DNA of 64,000 nucleotides from Alviniconcha marisindica (GCA_018857735.1 JABMCL010000660.1:338501-402500), one strand, 5' to 3'. Shown: positions 45,561 to 58,255, counted from the first letter of the stretch. Translations and numbers: made by a program. Notes: generated from the letters alone by a model not told the origin.

Positions 45561-45744
45561 TAGTGTCTAGAGCAAAGACATGTCTGTAGTGTTGTATTTA
45601 TGTGTGTTTTTTATTTTTATTTTGTTTTTGGCAGGATTTTAGGTTTTTCTTTTACTCCCATGAAAATGACAGTTTTTGCAAATAATATAATGATAATATA
45701 TTATCAGTGTTAGTCCAGCTGGCTCGCCATTACAGTTATTTTTA

Positions 45745-46090
45745 ACATCATGAGGTGTGTTTTTCCAGCTCTTGTGAAAGCACAGTCTTGGAGATTTTAC
45801 CATACCACCTGCTGATGACAGGTTCAGTGACAACCGTAGTTCAAAGTCACAACAAGTTTTTTTCCAGCTCTTGTGAAAGCAACGTCTTTGAGACTACCAC
45901 CCACCATCTAGCACTGCCTGCTGATGACAGGTTCAGTGACAACCATAGTTCAAAGTCACAATGAGGTTTTTTTCCAGCTCTTGTGAAAGCAATGTCTTTG
46001 AGACTTTACCTTACCACCCTGGTACCATCTAGCACTGCCTGCTGATGACAGGTTCAGTGACAACCATAGTTCAAGGTCACAGTGAGGTTG
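45745..46090. repeat. three tandem copies of about 100-110 bp
   Basis: Unit contains TTTTCCAGCTCTTGTGAAAG, GCTGATGACAGGTTCAGTGA and CAAAGTCACAA. Confidence 0.85.
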
Positions 46091-46259
46091 ACAGAAAAAA
46101 ACTGAAAACTCAATTTTCTTGGCAAATTTTGGTCCCATTCAGCTTGGATGGGGATCTTAGCTGTAACATGTTGTTGATCACTATTCTCTGCTCTCGAGCA
46201 GACTCACTGCACTTGCATGTGATTCTACATGAGTGATAGTGCAATTTTTAAATATCCAC

Positions 46260-46615
46260 CGAAGTGGTGTACTTACAGTGCTGGCATGGCTTGTGCCACA
46301 GGAAACTGCTGTCGTCTCAGCGTGTTCTGTGTACACCATACAACCATGAACCATGTCTGGTCATGCAAAGCCACATATGTGAGGTGCATGCATATTTAGC
46401 TGTCACCTGCCACCTGCACTTTAGGCAGAATGATCGGGATCTTTTACATGCTACTGCAGTAACACAGGTGGAATAGATACTGAAATAAGAGTCAGCACAG
46501 AAAGTTGACCATGGAGAAGAAAATTCTCTCGCTGCTCCTGCAGGGATTTGAACTCGCGACCTTTCAGTCATGAATCTGGTGCTATCCAGATACACTGTTA
46601 TTGTATTAAAAGGAA
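46260..46615 (-). mobile_element. tRNA-derived SINE
   Basis: On the minus strand the head at 46615-46535 reads GATAGCACCAGATTCATGAC and GCGAGTTCAAATCCC. These match a tRNA with a CAT anticodon loop and a B box. The body continues with TGTTACTGCAGTAGCATG and AAAGATCCCGATCATTCTGC. The A-box part is degenerate. The 3' end is unclear. Confidence 0.6.
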
Positions 46616-47079
46616 ATAGTTGATGAATTACCCCCCCTTCCCCCGCACCCCCCCCCCCCCCTCCACCCTGTAAAAAAGATGCATTTTTTGCATACAGCTG
46701 TCAGTGACGGGAAACCAACATGGGCTGGGGGGTAGGGATGGGTAGGGGGACTTTACATGGAAGATGTTTTTAAATCTTACACTTCTTTACACTTCGCACC
46801 TGCAGTAGTGATATTTACACAGACAGGACTTGGCAGAAGGACTCCGACATTTAAGGGGATAATTTGCCATATTGACATAGTAATCATGTATTCTTTGATT
46901 TTATCTGAATGAGAGTTTTAAAACTTTACGCGGTGATATGCTTCAGTTGGCAGTTAGATATTGATTTTGATGACATGAACCCATGACATGTATAGTTTCC
47001 AGTTTTGAATGAGCAGTTTTGCTCTTGTTATATGACATGAATGAGTACTTTTGTTTTGTTGTTACTCATGTACGCTGTA

Positions 47080-47085
47080 AATAAA
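47080..47085 (+). terminator. possible polyadenylation signal for the SLC43-like gene
   Basis: This is a canonical AATAAA about 2.6 kb after the stop. No other canonical hexamer was seen between the stop and here, but the interval contains tandem repeats and a SINE, so a shorter 3' UTR with a variant signal is equally possible. Confidence 0.2.
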
Positions 47086-47454
47086 TATTGGATTTTTATT
47101 GTGAAGAATTGATTTAGTTTTTCATCTTTGATGATTTTGTTACTCCAAAGTTTAGATCCATGTTTTTTATGTTTTTTCATTAGGCATTGCTTTATGAGTT
47201 TTTGAGACCAGAAAAACAACAACAAAAAGCAACAACACAATAGGCATTGCTTCAAGAATTTTTGAGACCTGAAAAACAACAACACAGACTAAAATGTTGC
47301 CTCATAATAATAAATTTGTAAAGTGTCTACGCTGCAGCTCAAACCACTCAGTAGCACAACCATAACAGAATACACATATATGCATTGAGAGAAAAATTGT
47401 TATTCAGATGATGACGACATTGTTGAAACATGAATAACTATATGTAACATTAAC

Positions 47455-47870
47455 ACACACACACATTTGGTACAGAGTAACAGGGCTGAAGAACAGTGTT
47501 TGTTGAAGTAGTAAATGCCTTGAGCTTGTTTTTGAAGGAATGCAGAATCACGGGAAGCCAGAGGAGTTTAGGGAGGTGCTTCCAGGTTGAGGACAGGAGT
47601 GTGAGACCACGAGTTGTGTGGTTGAAGCGAGTTTGATCCCTCATGTGTCTGCTGAAGAGTGGAGAGTGCAGGGAGGGCTGTAAAGGTGTGGCCAATCAGA
47701 AAGATAAGAGGGGGAAGAACCAGCAGTCGAGCTGTGCACGTACAAGCAGTTTTGTGTTTGATTCATTCAGAAACAGGGAGCCAGTGATGTTGCTGTAGGA
47801 GAGGTGTACAGTTTTGATGGTGTGGTGCTCCAAGCATAAGGCACACAGCAGAGTTCTGGTCTTCCTACAT
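47455..47870 (-). pseudogene. possible LINE reverse transcriptase C-terminal remnant
   Basis: The minus strand encodes TRGLTLLSSTWKHLPKL and LHSFKNKLKAF within one frame (about 47520-47640), fitting the C-terminal WN.LP....SF.NKLK pattern of non-LTR reverse transcriptases. Upstream frames shift repeatedly. No catalytic motif remains. Confidence 0.4.
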
Positions 47871-47874
47871 TAGT

Positions 47875-48005
47875 TAATAACAGAGCTTGGAGTGATCATA
47901 TACTAAAAAGATAATTTATACTTAAAGAGGCCTTCTTTGGTTGGTTCAGTAACGGAGCTAGGAGTGATCATGTATTTAAAAGATAATTTGTATTTAAAGG
48001 GGAAC
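47875..48005. repeat. direct duplication of about 60 bp
   Basis: AACAGAGCTTGGAGTGATCA and AACGGAGCTAGGAGTGATCA each precede AAAAGATAATTT and TTAAAG. Confidence 0.7.
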
Positions 48006-48704
48006 CTAATGGAGGACGTATTAGGGGTCCTACCCATATGGTCTTAGTGTATTCACAACCGGTGTCTGCAAGTTGGGCTGAACATGGACATAAGTGTTGC
48101 CATTTTGATTCAGTCTGTGATGTCACTGATATGGACTGTCTGCAAGCTCAGCAGACTGCCAGAGTTTACATATCACTAACTAGCTTCAACACAATGATCA
48201 TTTATTTAATTCCCTTCAACTTTGAGCCTGACTATGTGGAAAAAGCCCCTGAATGACTGGGGATGTCTGATGACATGTTACCTGTCTGGAATCTCCTCTC
48301 TCATTTTTCTGCCTAGTCCGCTTACTCGTCTGTCTTGTCATGTTTCTGCTAATCCTCCATTCTCCTGACTTTTCTTTTTTTTCTCCAGAAAATTCTCAAA
48401 TATTTTGCATTAAAAGTTGAGTTTTTTTGTATGGCCCTTGTTGAACAGCTAGGAGCTGATGGTAGGTAGTATGTGCAACTTGCTGCATATGGCACTGGTA
48501 TTTGCCATTGTGCATTTTTATAATGTTTTTCTGTTGTTGTTTCCCTGACCATTCCTATTTTTTAAAATATTTTTATTTAATCTGGTATTGATAAATGATG
48601 GAATGGTTTACGAGACCAGCATATCCTAGTTTTATGTGCCATTTTAACAGGGGTAATATTGAAGGGACCGACTCTTCAAAAAATGTTTTATATTTATGTA
48701 GGGA

Positions 48705-48855
48705 TTGGATTTGTGGACTGACTTGAGAAAGGGTTTATATATTTATATATATTATATAACTAAGAGGTTTGAAGTGTGCGGTTTGCTTATGACTAGGTTT
48801 TATTGTCCTGAGGTGACCCTGTGTAGTTGACGGGATGTTAAAGTCCTACTAACAA
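48705..48855 (+). repeat. dispersed repeat with GACGGGATGTTAAAGTC tail, copy 2
   Basis: Aligns with 12985-13133 through GATT(G)GACTTGA(C/G)A, GGTTTGCTTAT and CCTGAGGTGACCCTGTGT. Confidence 0.55.
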
Positions 48856-48869
48856 ATGTGGAAAAAGAG

Positions 48870-51800
48870 TTTTTGAAATGGTGACCGAGTCTGACACAGT
48901 GTTCAATTTTATACATGACTGATGTTTGTTTGACATCATTGCGCCAGCCAAGAAGACCTACTGCCAACACAATAACTTGACCTTTCAATTTGGAGGGCGC
49001 TGATTGCTCTGATCAGAAATGTTGGGCGTGAAATGAACTTCACATACCAAGTTAACCTGCTTTCACAAACACTTGTTGACTTTTCTTGGAAGTGATCCAT
49101 TCTTCAGGTTATCCAGCCACTTCTAAATGGGTCTTCTGATCTTTTGTGGGACTGTCTGGCTTAGGAATGTTAAGGAAACCTCTCGTGGTCTATCTTCACT
49201 TGTGAAAATAGTCAAAGGTTTTTCTTTGTGGCAATACCAGCTTAAAATGAGCCATTTTTGTTTCTCATGGCTTGCTCTTCCTTGGTTATTATTCGGAGTA
49301 GAAGCCGCTGGGCATAATTGGATGTTTTGACTGGATCATGCTCAGACAAAGTTAGGCCTACTCCAGACAGCAACTTGCCAAATTAATAGGTGCTTGATTT
49401 TTGAAATGTGCAAAACATTTAGACTTGATCATAATAAGCATTTAGAATGGCATCAGAGACAAAGCCACAAGCATTGTTTGTGTGTGCTTCTTTTGTTTTG
49501 TACAGGGATGCATGCACAGTGTTCATTTACATACCTAGAGCAACGCTAGTTGGTGGGGAAAATATTCACCTGCATATATGTATGTCATGTGTCCATTTTC
49601 TCTGCAGTGGTTGACTGGGTGTAAAGCACCAAGTTCCTTACTTACTCTGTTCTTGAACATAAAACATTTTCCTCAGGCTACAGACCAGAGAGTTGATAGT
49701 GATATATCAACAGCTCTCACAGTGACAGAGAGTTAGTTGTAGTAGTAGCTGGAATTTAACACCCTCTCAACTGCAGAATGTCGCAACAAAACGGAAAGGG
49801 ACAAAGATGACTTAGGAGCTGATGGTAGCAAGCTGAATACTGCAGCATCTGAAATGCCAGACATCTTGCCTATTAAAATACCGTACAGATATAGAAGTAG
49901 AAACTCTTGAATGAAATGAACAAATGACCACCAATTTTATCTAAGTCCTTGGATAAAGTAAACCTCAGTTGCTGCATTCACAAAACATGCATCCCATCAA
50001 CGTTACTGCAACTGTGAGTGGAGTGAGTCTAATGTATGTTGCCAGATTTATCTTTACATCTGGTAGGACTTCTTTGAGTCCAGAGCCAAATTTTACAAAT
50101 CTGTTGTACAGTTTTACATCTGGTGAATATTTTAATGTCAAGGGTCGCATAGCATTGCAGGTTTCGCTGTTGTATGAATAAAGTATTATGTTGTGCATTA
50201 AATTGTATGTGTCATGGAATTGTGCATTAAATTGTATGCGGGCATCTTATTTCTGGCCAGTTTTGGTGGTATAGCGAAGAATTTGCATGTGTGTGTATGG
50301 GTTGTGGGTCAAGACATAATTGTATATCAGAAGTTTGTTTTTCAAATCTCATGGATGCACAGCGTTATGTACAGATGTTTGTGTCATGTAATCCTGGTTT
50401 GTGACCAAGCAGAATGTGCCTTTGCAATTACATATACATGGTACATAGCATTTCACATTGGACCTGGAAGAAATTTGGTCAGAATCCAGTCTTTTTATCC
50501 TTTTGTTGTTTGTCAAAGAGCATTCTTTAGTAAAAAAAAAGTATTTTTTAAAATATGCGCATTACTGTTTTGTTTGTATAAAATCATTAATTGTCCCATG
50601 GATTTATCTCATCTTTTAGCCTTTTTGTAACTAAAGCACTTTTTCACAGATGGTCAAGTTGCCTTTATATGTGTTGTAAACTGTCTACCAGTGGTGACTT
50701 CCTTTTCCTCTGTTTTGTTGCCAAACCATTCCCTGCTGCCTGACTTTAGAGACTGTAATGTCCCTTTAATTCATTTTGTAATGAAATGAGAGAAAAAAGT
50801 TTCATTTACAGATGAATTTCATTCATTTGGTGAAGCAAGAAATCAGTGTTGAGTCTTCTTATCAAATCGGATTTAAGAGGAAAGGGAAAGAAACCAGTCC
50901 TAGAAGTAGTACAGAATATTATGTACTGGCAGTAGTCATTAATCCTTTCATTTTTTTTTTTTAGACCAACAAGAAAGTATATGTTCCAATAGCTTTGACA
51001 GGTATATCACACAGGAATAATGTGAATGGTAAATACATGGTTAGAAGCATTCACTTTTGGGAGAACCATGTTTAGATGGGCGTGACGGTTTCCAAATATA
51101 TAAGTATCTGGAGTAGGTGTCCCCAGAGATCTGAAAGACGCATCGAAGACACAACAGAGCTGATCAGCACAACATTTCAAGGTTCTGTCATGCGTCCCAT
51201 TAGGCGCTGTGATGTATGTTTATGTTGACCGGTTTCATTTTTTTGTTTTTGCACATGCAGACATGGTCAACAATGCATGCACATAGCACTTTTACTGTAG
51301 CGACTAAAATACTTTAAACTCACTGTTTTTATTTTTATCTGAGACTGTCCAGGTGAGGTGTATTGAATTTTAAGGATAATAGTTTCTGTTGAGTTCTGTC
51401 TGTTCAGTTGATTTTGACAAGTTTATTTTTGATGTGTTTTGAATGCAGATCATCTGGCATTTGCTCCAAGTTTGATTGTTTGTTAGAAAACCTTCATTGT
51501 TGATGCTCCCTTTGTTTTGGATTGTGATGTTCAGTTAGCATACATTTTGCCATTGGTAATAGAGCTTTCGTCATAAATTTTATATGCTCCGTCACATCTG
51601 AGTCTCCGCCACCTGCTCCCTTTCTCTGGTTTCCTGTTTTTTGCCGTTTTATTTTTTATTTTTTACTAAGTGTTCATAAAATTTGTTCTGCTGACTTGAC
51701 CTCTGATTTGCAAGTCTGGAAGTCTGTTAGGTGTTGACACTTTTGCTACTTGGAATCTGTGTTGTGTATGTACGTGTACACAACACAGATTTAAAACTTG

Positions 51801-52265
51801 GACAGTTCTGTGGACTTCTTTTGTCTCCAGTCCTGACGGGTGGCTGGGGATGTTTTGTTTGATGCCTTGCCCCTGTCTGGAATCTCAGGGCTGTGGTCCG
51901 AGTCCACGTTTCTATCTCCTCTCTTGTTCTTCAGTCTATTCCTGCTGCTCTGTCTCTTTTCTGCTAATGGCTCGATCAGACCTCAGAATTATTCTCGGCA
52001 TTATCATCTAGGATTAGTGTGTTTTTCTCATTTTATCTGTGACAAATAAGCAAGCTAACAACCATTTTGAAAGATTTTTTTATTTGACCTTTTGCTACTA
52101 GTACTGGTAGTAGTACATGCATTCATTCCGTGTGATGATGTTCCAGCATGGAAAAACATGTTTTGGCGTCAACCAATTTCAGTGTGAAAAGTACTAAAGT
52201 GGTTGAATAACGTTTAATGTAAACATTTGAATCTATATCTGTGTTGCAGCATTGACTTTTCAACC
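48870..52265. other. intergenic stretch, no gene recognised
   Basis: Frames such as 50214-50630 (+, 138 codons) lack domains and consist of AT-rich codons. A retroposon tail lies at 49598-49648. Confidence 0.4.
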
Positions 52266-52269
52266 TCAG

Positions 52270-52995
52270 CAAGACAATGAGTATTACACCTCAGAGACGC
52301 ATCTTAAAAGCATGTCTAAAATGAGTGTTACTTCTCTGAGAAACAGATCGTAGAGCATGTCAGTGTCTCAAAAATGAGTATTACACTTTAGAGGGGTGCA
52401 TCGTAGAGCATGTCACTGTCTCAAAAATGAGTGTTACACTTTAGAGGGGTGCATCGTAGAGCATGTCACTGTCTCAAAAATGAGTGTTACACTTTAGAGG
52501 GGTGCATCGTAGAGCATGTCACTGTCTCAAAAATGAGTGTTACACTTTAGAGTGGTGCATCGTAGAGCTTGTCACTGTCTCAAAAATGAGTGTTGCACTT
52601 TAGAGTGGTGCATCGTAGAGCATGTCACTGTCTCAAAAATGAGTGTTACACTTTAGAGTGGTGCATCGTAGAGCATGTCACTGTCTCAAAAATGAGTGTT
52701 ACGCTTTAGAGTGGTGCATCGTAGAGCATGTCACTGTCTCAAGAATGAGTTACACTTTAGAGGGGTGCATCGTAGAGCATGTCACTGTCTCAAAAATGAG
52801 TGTTACACTTTAGAGTGGTGCATCGTAGAGCTTGTCACTGTCTCAAAAATGAGTGTTACACTTTAGAGTGGTGCATCGTAGAGCATGGCACTGTCTCAAG
52901 AATGAGTATTACACTTCAGAGGGGTGCATCGTAGAGCATGTCACTGTCTCAAAAATGAGTATTACACTTCAGAGGGGTGCATCGTAGAGCATGTC
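52270..52995. repeat. 53-bp minisatellite, about 13 copies
   Basis: Unit contains GAGTGTTACACTTTAGAGGG and TGCATCGTAGAGCATGTCAC; GGTGCATC starts 53 bases apart (52395, 52448). A lone partial copy remains at 53260-53290. Confidence 0.95.
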
Positions 52996-53740
52996 ACTGT
53001 CTTGAAAATGTGCATTACCTCAATACCTGTCAGACACATTTGAAAGCATATCATATACTGCCTTTATTTTATTTTTATTTTTAAATTGGGCCTCTTTTAC
53101 CATTATGAAAAAAATGATATCAGAAATGTCCTTGTAATTAGCACTGCGTATACGATTAGTAATACAAAAAAACAAGAACAAGGCAGCGATCTCTATTTGT
53201 GGGCTGTTCTTTGAAACTGCATCACTAAGGGCTCTTGTCATCAAACCTGTAGTATTTTGAATGAGTGTTACACTTTAGAGGGTCCATTGTTACTCCCAAT
53301 CAGTCGATCAATATCAGTCAGTATATCTTTATTTCTTACAAGGTTCCTCTTTTACTTGTATGCTGATGTATATGGCTAAAGGAAATAAAGGTATTGAGGC
53401 AACCTGTGTTTGTTCCGGGCGTTTTTTTTCTTCAGGTTTAATTTTTAAAAAATGGTGGCTGTTATTTTTAACAAGGTCCGCATCCTCCAACAGAATATCT
53501 TGCAGAAATGAAACGTTTCCGCCAACACTGAAAGCTAAATTTGTACCATATATAGCTTCACTCCGCTTCTTTTGATTATCATTTAGTTTCTCCAGGATGT
53601 AATGAGGAATTGGAATATTCATTTATTTATATTTTTTTAATTCAGCTTTTTTGCTTAGCCTGAGAGCAGAATAACAGGTATTTTACGTGTATTTGAAATC
53701 AAGCACATGTACTATAGCCAGTTTTCACCTTTCGGCATGT

Positions 53741-53795
53741 CCTGAGATGACCACGTGTGGGTGACAGGACATTAAAATCTGGTTCTGACTAATCT
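53741..53795 (+). repeat. dispersed repeat with GACAGGACATTAAAATC tail, copy 3
   Basis: TGTCCTGAGATGACCACGTG, then the shared tail. Fragment of the family at 12985 and 48705. Confidence 0.55.
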
Positions 53796-54539
53796 GTCCG
53801 CACGGAGAGCATCTGTTCAGTTCAGTTCAAGATGTTATTTTTGCACTCGGAAAAGCCCATATGCGCTCCACCCCGTTTCTCAGAAGTTTCCCCAACGTTG
53901 CCTTTGAAACGGTTCCAGTGTTCGTCTGATTGACGATAGCCCTCTCTCGTCCTTTGAAGGAAGATCGTCTAGCGCTTCATCTTTCAACGCCTCTCTCTTC
54001 CAGGTGATCAGTGTCCTTGGTTTTGTGCTCGCAGGTAGTGTCTCGAGCTTCTCAACACTTCAGATTTTCCGAGACTCAACACATTGAGACTGTTCCGTGC
54101 CGATTTGAGACTTGTGCCGAATGAAGTTGTATGTGTTTTGCTGCTTCATTTACTTTGAGTTCTTTCTCAAAATACATTTTAATTTATACTGCCACTTGCT
54201 GAGAAAGTAACGTTTGGAATTCTGTGCTGAGACACTAAAGGTGCTTATACAAAGAGGAATAGTTAGATCTGTTCGAATTTCGTCAGCGAGTAACGCGCTG
54301 CACGTTGCTTTCTGGTCTCTGGAGAAGTTAGCGTACAGGATGTGCATATTGCAAATTAAACCAGCTAAGCATTTTAAAACAAAATCCTTGATTTTTTTTT
54401 TTTTTAATAAATATATTTGACCTCTTCTGTATGTTGGCTAAAGGCCGTTCCTTTCAGACAAAGCTAGACCTTCTGCCTAAAGCAGCAGACCAACAGAGAA
54501 AACCCGGGGCACTGAGTGGCATGGCAGGTTCAGAGCTCA

Positions 54540-54730
54540 GAAGCTGTGTGAAAGTCTAGATGGCCGTCCTGGGCTCCCCGTCCCCAATAGTCCTTATGGT
54601 CTCTGTGAACGTTATGCAACAGCTGAAGAAGAAGCAGGGGGCGTCAGAGCTCAGGAGCTGCGTGAAAGTCGAGGTGGCCGTCTAGGGCTCCCCGTCCTGA
54701 TAGTCCTTATGGTCTCTGTGGATTGTGCAA
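54540..54730 (+). repeat. two tandem SINE-head variants
   Basis: AGCTCAGAAGCTGTGTGAAA and AGCTCAGGAGCTGCGTGAAA each continue through GGTGGCCGTC or ATGGCCGTCC, GGGCTCCCCGTCC and AGTCCTTATGGTCTCTGTG. They match the first 80 bases of the CTAC-tail SINE, then end differently (GCAAC..TGAAGAAG). They are a related subfamily. Confidence 0.7.
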
Positions 54731-54799
54731 CGTTTGAAGAAGTAGCGGGTGCAGTGTCCACTGACTCAATTCCTGCGTTGCCAGCTGTCGGTGCGCGCA

Positions 54800-54875
54800 C
54801 GCCACACACACACACACATACATCTCTCTCTCTCCCTCCCTCCCTCCCTCCCTCCCCCTCTCTCTCTCTCTCCAA
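54800..54875. repeat. CA, TCCC and TC microsatellites
   Basis: Adjacent CA, CTCC and TC runs. Frames on both strands through here are low-complexity. Confidence 0.9.
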
Positions 54876-55149
54876 GCCTCGCTTTCTGGCACCCTTCCTC
54901 CGAACTATGCCGTAACAGGTTACACCACTGAAACTCGAGGAACTCTCCAACAAGTTCTGCAACAAGTTCCTCGCACTGCTCGGTGAAGCGGCCAGTGGCC
55001 AAGTACTGTGGCTTAATTCACCACCGCAGGACGCCAAGGCAACGGTCCGTCCGCGTTTAATTATTGGCGTGGCCTCCAGACGCAAGCTGCACCGAGAGTA
55101 TCGTTACAAATCCGAGCGGGATTCTGGTCCGTCCCTTCATCGACTTACT

Positions 55150-56575
55150 GTGCAAGTACTCAGCGGGGTGGGCATTCTCAGTGTTCCACTCAGCGGGGTG
55201 GGCATTCTCAGTGTTCCACTCAGCGGGGTGGGCGTTCTCAGTGTTCCACTCAGCGGGGTGGGCGTTCTCAGTGTTCCACTCAGCGGGGTGGGCGTTCTCA
55301 GTGTTCCACCCAGCGGGGTGGGCGTTCTCAGTGTTCCACCCAGCGGGGTGGGCGTTCTCAGTGTTCCACCCAGCGGGGTGGCGTTCTCAGTGTTCCACCC
55401 AGCGGGGTGGGCGTTCTCAGTGTTCCACCCAGCGGGGTGGGCGTTCTCAGAGTTCCACCCAGCGGGGTGGGCGTTCTCAGTGTTCCACCCAGCGGGGTGG
55501 GCGTTCTCAGAGTTCCACCCAGCGGGGTGGGCATTCTCAGTGTTCCACCCAGCGGGGTGGGCGTTCTCAGTGTTCCACCCAGCGGGGTGGGCATTCTCAG
55601 TGTTCCACCCAGCGGGGTGGGCGTTCTCAGTGTTCCACCCAGCGGGGTGGGCGTTCTCAGTGTTCCACCCAGCGGGGTGGGCGTTCTCAGTGTTCCACCC
55701 AGCGGGGTGGGCGTTCTCAGTGTTCCACCCAGCGGGGTGGGGCGTTCTCAGTGTTCCACCCAGCGGGGTGGGCGTTCTCAGTGTTCCACCCAGCGGGGTG
55801 GGCGTTCTCAGTGTTCCACCCAGCGGGGTGGCCGTTCTCAGTGTTCCACCCAGCGGGGTGGGGCATTCTCAGTGTTCCACCCAGCGGGGTGGCCATTCTC
55901 AGTGTTCCACCCAGCGGGGTGGGGCATTCTCAGTGTTCCACCCAGCGGGGTGGCCATTCTCAGTGTTCCACCCAGCGGGGTGGCATTCTCAGTGTTCCAC
56001 CCAGCGGGGTGGCCATTCTCAGTGTTCCACCCAGCGGGGTGGCCATTCTCAGTGTTCCACCCAGCGGGGTGGGGCATTCTCAGTGTTCCACCAGCGGGGT
56101 GGCCATTCTCAGTGTTCCACCAGCGGGGTGGGCATTCTCAGTGTTCCACCCAGCGGGGTGGCCATTCTCAGTGTTCCATCCAGCGGGGTGGGCATTCTCA
56201 GTGATCCACCCAGCGGGGTGGGCATGTCAGTGTTCTCGGCGTGGCGGGCATTCTCAGTGTTTCACTCAGCGGGGTGGGCATTCTCAGTGTTCCGCTCGGC
56301 GGGGTGGGCATTCTCAGTAGGATGGGTATTCTCAGTGTTTTCAGCGGGGTGGGCATTTTCAGTGTTCCACTCAGCGGGGTGGGCATTCTCAGTGTTTTCA
56401 GCGGGGTGGGCATTCTCAGTGTTCCACTCGGCGGGGTGTCAGCGGGGTGGGCATTTTCAGTGTTCCATTCGGCGGGGTGGGCATTCTCAGTGTTCCATTC
56501 GGCGGGGTGGGCATTCTCAGTGTTCCATTCGGCGGGGTGGGCATTCTCAGTGTTTTCAGTGGGGTTGGTGGCATT
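55150..56575. repeat. 30-bp minisatellite, roughly 47 copies
   Basis: Consensus CAGCGGGGTGGGCGTTCTCA then GTGTTCCACC. The first units have CACTCAG, the middle ones CACCCAG and the last ones ATTCGGC, so edges and centre are distinct subtypes. The period is divisible by three, so frames up to 515 codons stay open (55069-56616, +) and also on the minus strand; these are repeat artefacts. The G-rich strand holds a GC-box-like GGGGTGGGC in each unit. Confidence 0.97.
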
Positions 56576-56589
56576 CTGGTATTCTCAGT

Positions 56590-57150
56590 GGGGTGGAGTT
56601 GGCTCTCTGCGGTTAACTGGAGATAAAACTACAGCTAGGTATTAAACCCCTTCCCCGCATACCCTCACATTTGTGACTGAAATAGACCCCTTTCATTTAT
56701 CTCGCCGCTGTCGCACAGCCGCAACAACCAATCGGAGTCAGTCGACTACAAAGTTCTAGACTCCTCCAAAACGGATGTAGGGGGAAATGTGCTGACACTG
56801 ACTTAGAACGTACTGAGATTTGACCAGATTGAATCATTTTAGGGAAATACTGCTATGCGCTCGGCCAGCAACCCAGCTGACGTGTTCCTCCCTACTTCCG
56901 GCAGATTTCGTACGCCAGTTCATTGCGCATGTGCGAAAACCTAAATGAAAGGTGTCTATTGTACCAAAGACCTATCTGATCGTACACACGACGAACTCTT
57001 TGTGATGTCTACAAGGGGAACACACAGGGGACGGGGAAGAACAACAAAGTCATTGCTGTCTGATCAATACGAACGGGTTTACGCTCAGCTCGTTTATATC
57101 AGGCGATAGCAACTGGATCGTTCATTCCTAGTTTCCCCTACACACACACA
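56590..57150 (+). repeat. dispersed repeat interrupted by a MITE
   Basis: CTCTGCGGTTAACTGGA, CCCGCATACC and ACATTTGTGAC to the left, and TGTACCAA to the right of the MITE, match 58868-59310, which lacks the MITE. Confidence 0.7.
56685..56956. mobile_element. 272-bp MITE with TA target duplication
   Basis: GACCCCTTTCATTTA (56685-56699) and TAAATGAAAGGTGTC (56942-56956) are inverted repeats with one mismatch in 15. TA flanks both ends (56683-56684 and 56957-56958), as for Tc1/mariner-type elements. Partial relatives lie at 19188-19362 and 24354-24480. Confidence 0.8.
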
Positions 57151-57394
57151 CACTCTCTTTACTCACGCACACACACACACACACACACACGGCATTGCCG
57201 CCGGGAACGTGAGGCAGTTTGGAGGACAGGTCATGGGGGATTTCAAGTCTGCGCCAGAACTTATTTCATTTGCAAACAGACAGACAGAGGTGGGGGGAGG
57301 GGATACTTCTGTAACAAGGGGAGGGGGGGGGGGGGGATCCGATTTTGTTTTTGTTTTGCCAATCTCTGGTGTATGTGTGGGGTGCCATGCCCTT

Positions 57395-57490
57395 GATGTG
57401 TGTGTGTGTGCGTGTGTGCGTGCGGGCATGCGTGTGTGTATGTGTGACAGAGAGAGTGACGAGAGTTCGTTCGTTCGTGCGTGCGTCTTG
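57395..57490. repeat. GT-rich microsatellite cluster
   Basis: Interrupted GTGTG and GCGTG runs; a (CA)n run also lies at 57141-57190 and poly-G at 57322-57337. Confidence 0.85.
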
Positions 57491-57732
57491 CACAAATGCA
57501 AGCCGTCTAAAATGTTGTAACAGGCACAATGTCACGCTTGCTCTAAAAAACATCCTTAAAATTTGTTGCGTCATTTTTCGTTGTCAGTGGGCAGTCATGT
57601 CGCAGGATGTCTAAGTTATTTATTTCCTTTGCTCAGTCTGCCCTGCCTTAGCTAAACGAGCTCTGTTAGAACATGCTGACACCAGCAAGAACACCAAGGC
57701 TAAATCACAATGGTTATTTCTTTTTCATGACG

Positions 57733-57778
57733 CTTAACGTCCACAGAGACCGTACGGACTATTAAGGACGGGGAGTGT
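57733..57778 (-). repeat. SINE-head fragment
   Basis: Complement of the ACTCCCCGTCC..TAGTCC..GGTCTCTGTGGACGTTAA part of the family at 54540-54730. Confidence 0.5.
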
Positions 57779-58154
57779 TAAGGAGGCGGGGGGACCCCGC
57801 CAGTGCGAAGCAGCTTGTGTAGCCTACTCCGGAACTTGCTCTTTCAACAGCTGTGCGGAGCAGAGTCACAGGGTCCGAAAGACCAGCTGTTAAAACCTGA
57901 AGCCCAAGTCCAACTCACTATGAGCGCCCAGCTCCAGCTCCCTCTTCAGATCGCTCCTGTTAAAATATTGCTATGCACTGCCAACTTGTGACTGTGGGAA
58001 CTGTCTCCAGCCAGAATAAGCACCTTGCATAACAACACCCCGGCACCTTCCAGAAATACAGGTAAATCTTCCGATGACGGCGCACGGTACGGTGTGGCTG
58101 CCCATTTGGAGGGATAATAAAAACAACAACATGAAAAACAAAACAAAAACAAAC

Positions 58155-58255
58155 AACACACACACAAACACATACATACACGCGCGCGCGCAAACACACA
58201 CACACGAACGCACGCACGTGACACGCACGCGCACACACACACACACACACAACTG
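58155..58255. repeat. CA and CGCG microsatellite
   Basis: Interrupted CA runs with GCGCGCGC. Overlapping cysteine-rich frames on the minus strand are artefacts. Confidence 0.9.

Noticed and set aside
53329..53622. Minus-strand frame of 97 codons with mixed composition
   Set aside because: It looks less repetitive than most, but no domain, start context or splice partners could be recognised; not supported as a gene.
54651..55085. Minus-strand frame of 144 codons
   Set aside because: Half of it is low-complexity (RE)n and GGRE from microsatellites, and the rest lies over a SINE head.
55064..56645. Proteins of up to 515 codons with 10-residue repeats
   Set aside because: Three + frames and the minus strand are all open because of the 30-bp period. 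There is no non-repeat domain, signal peptide or splice context.
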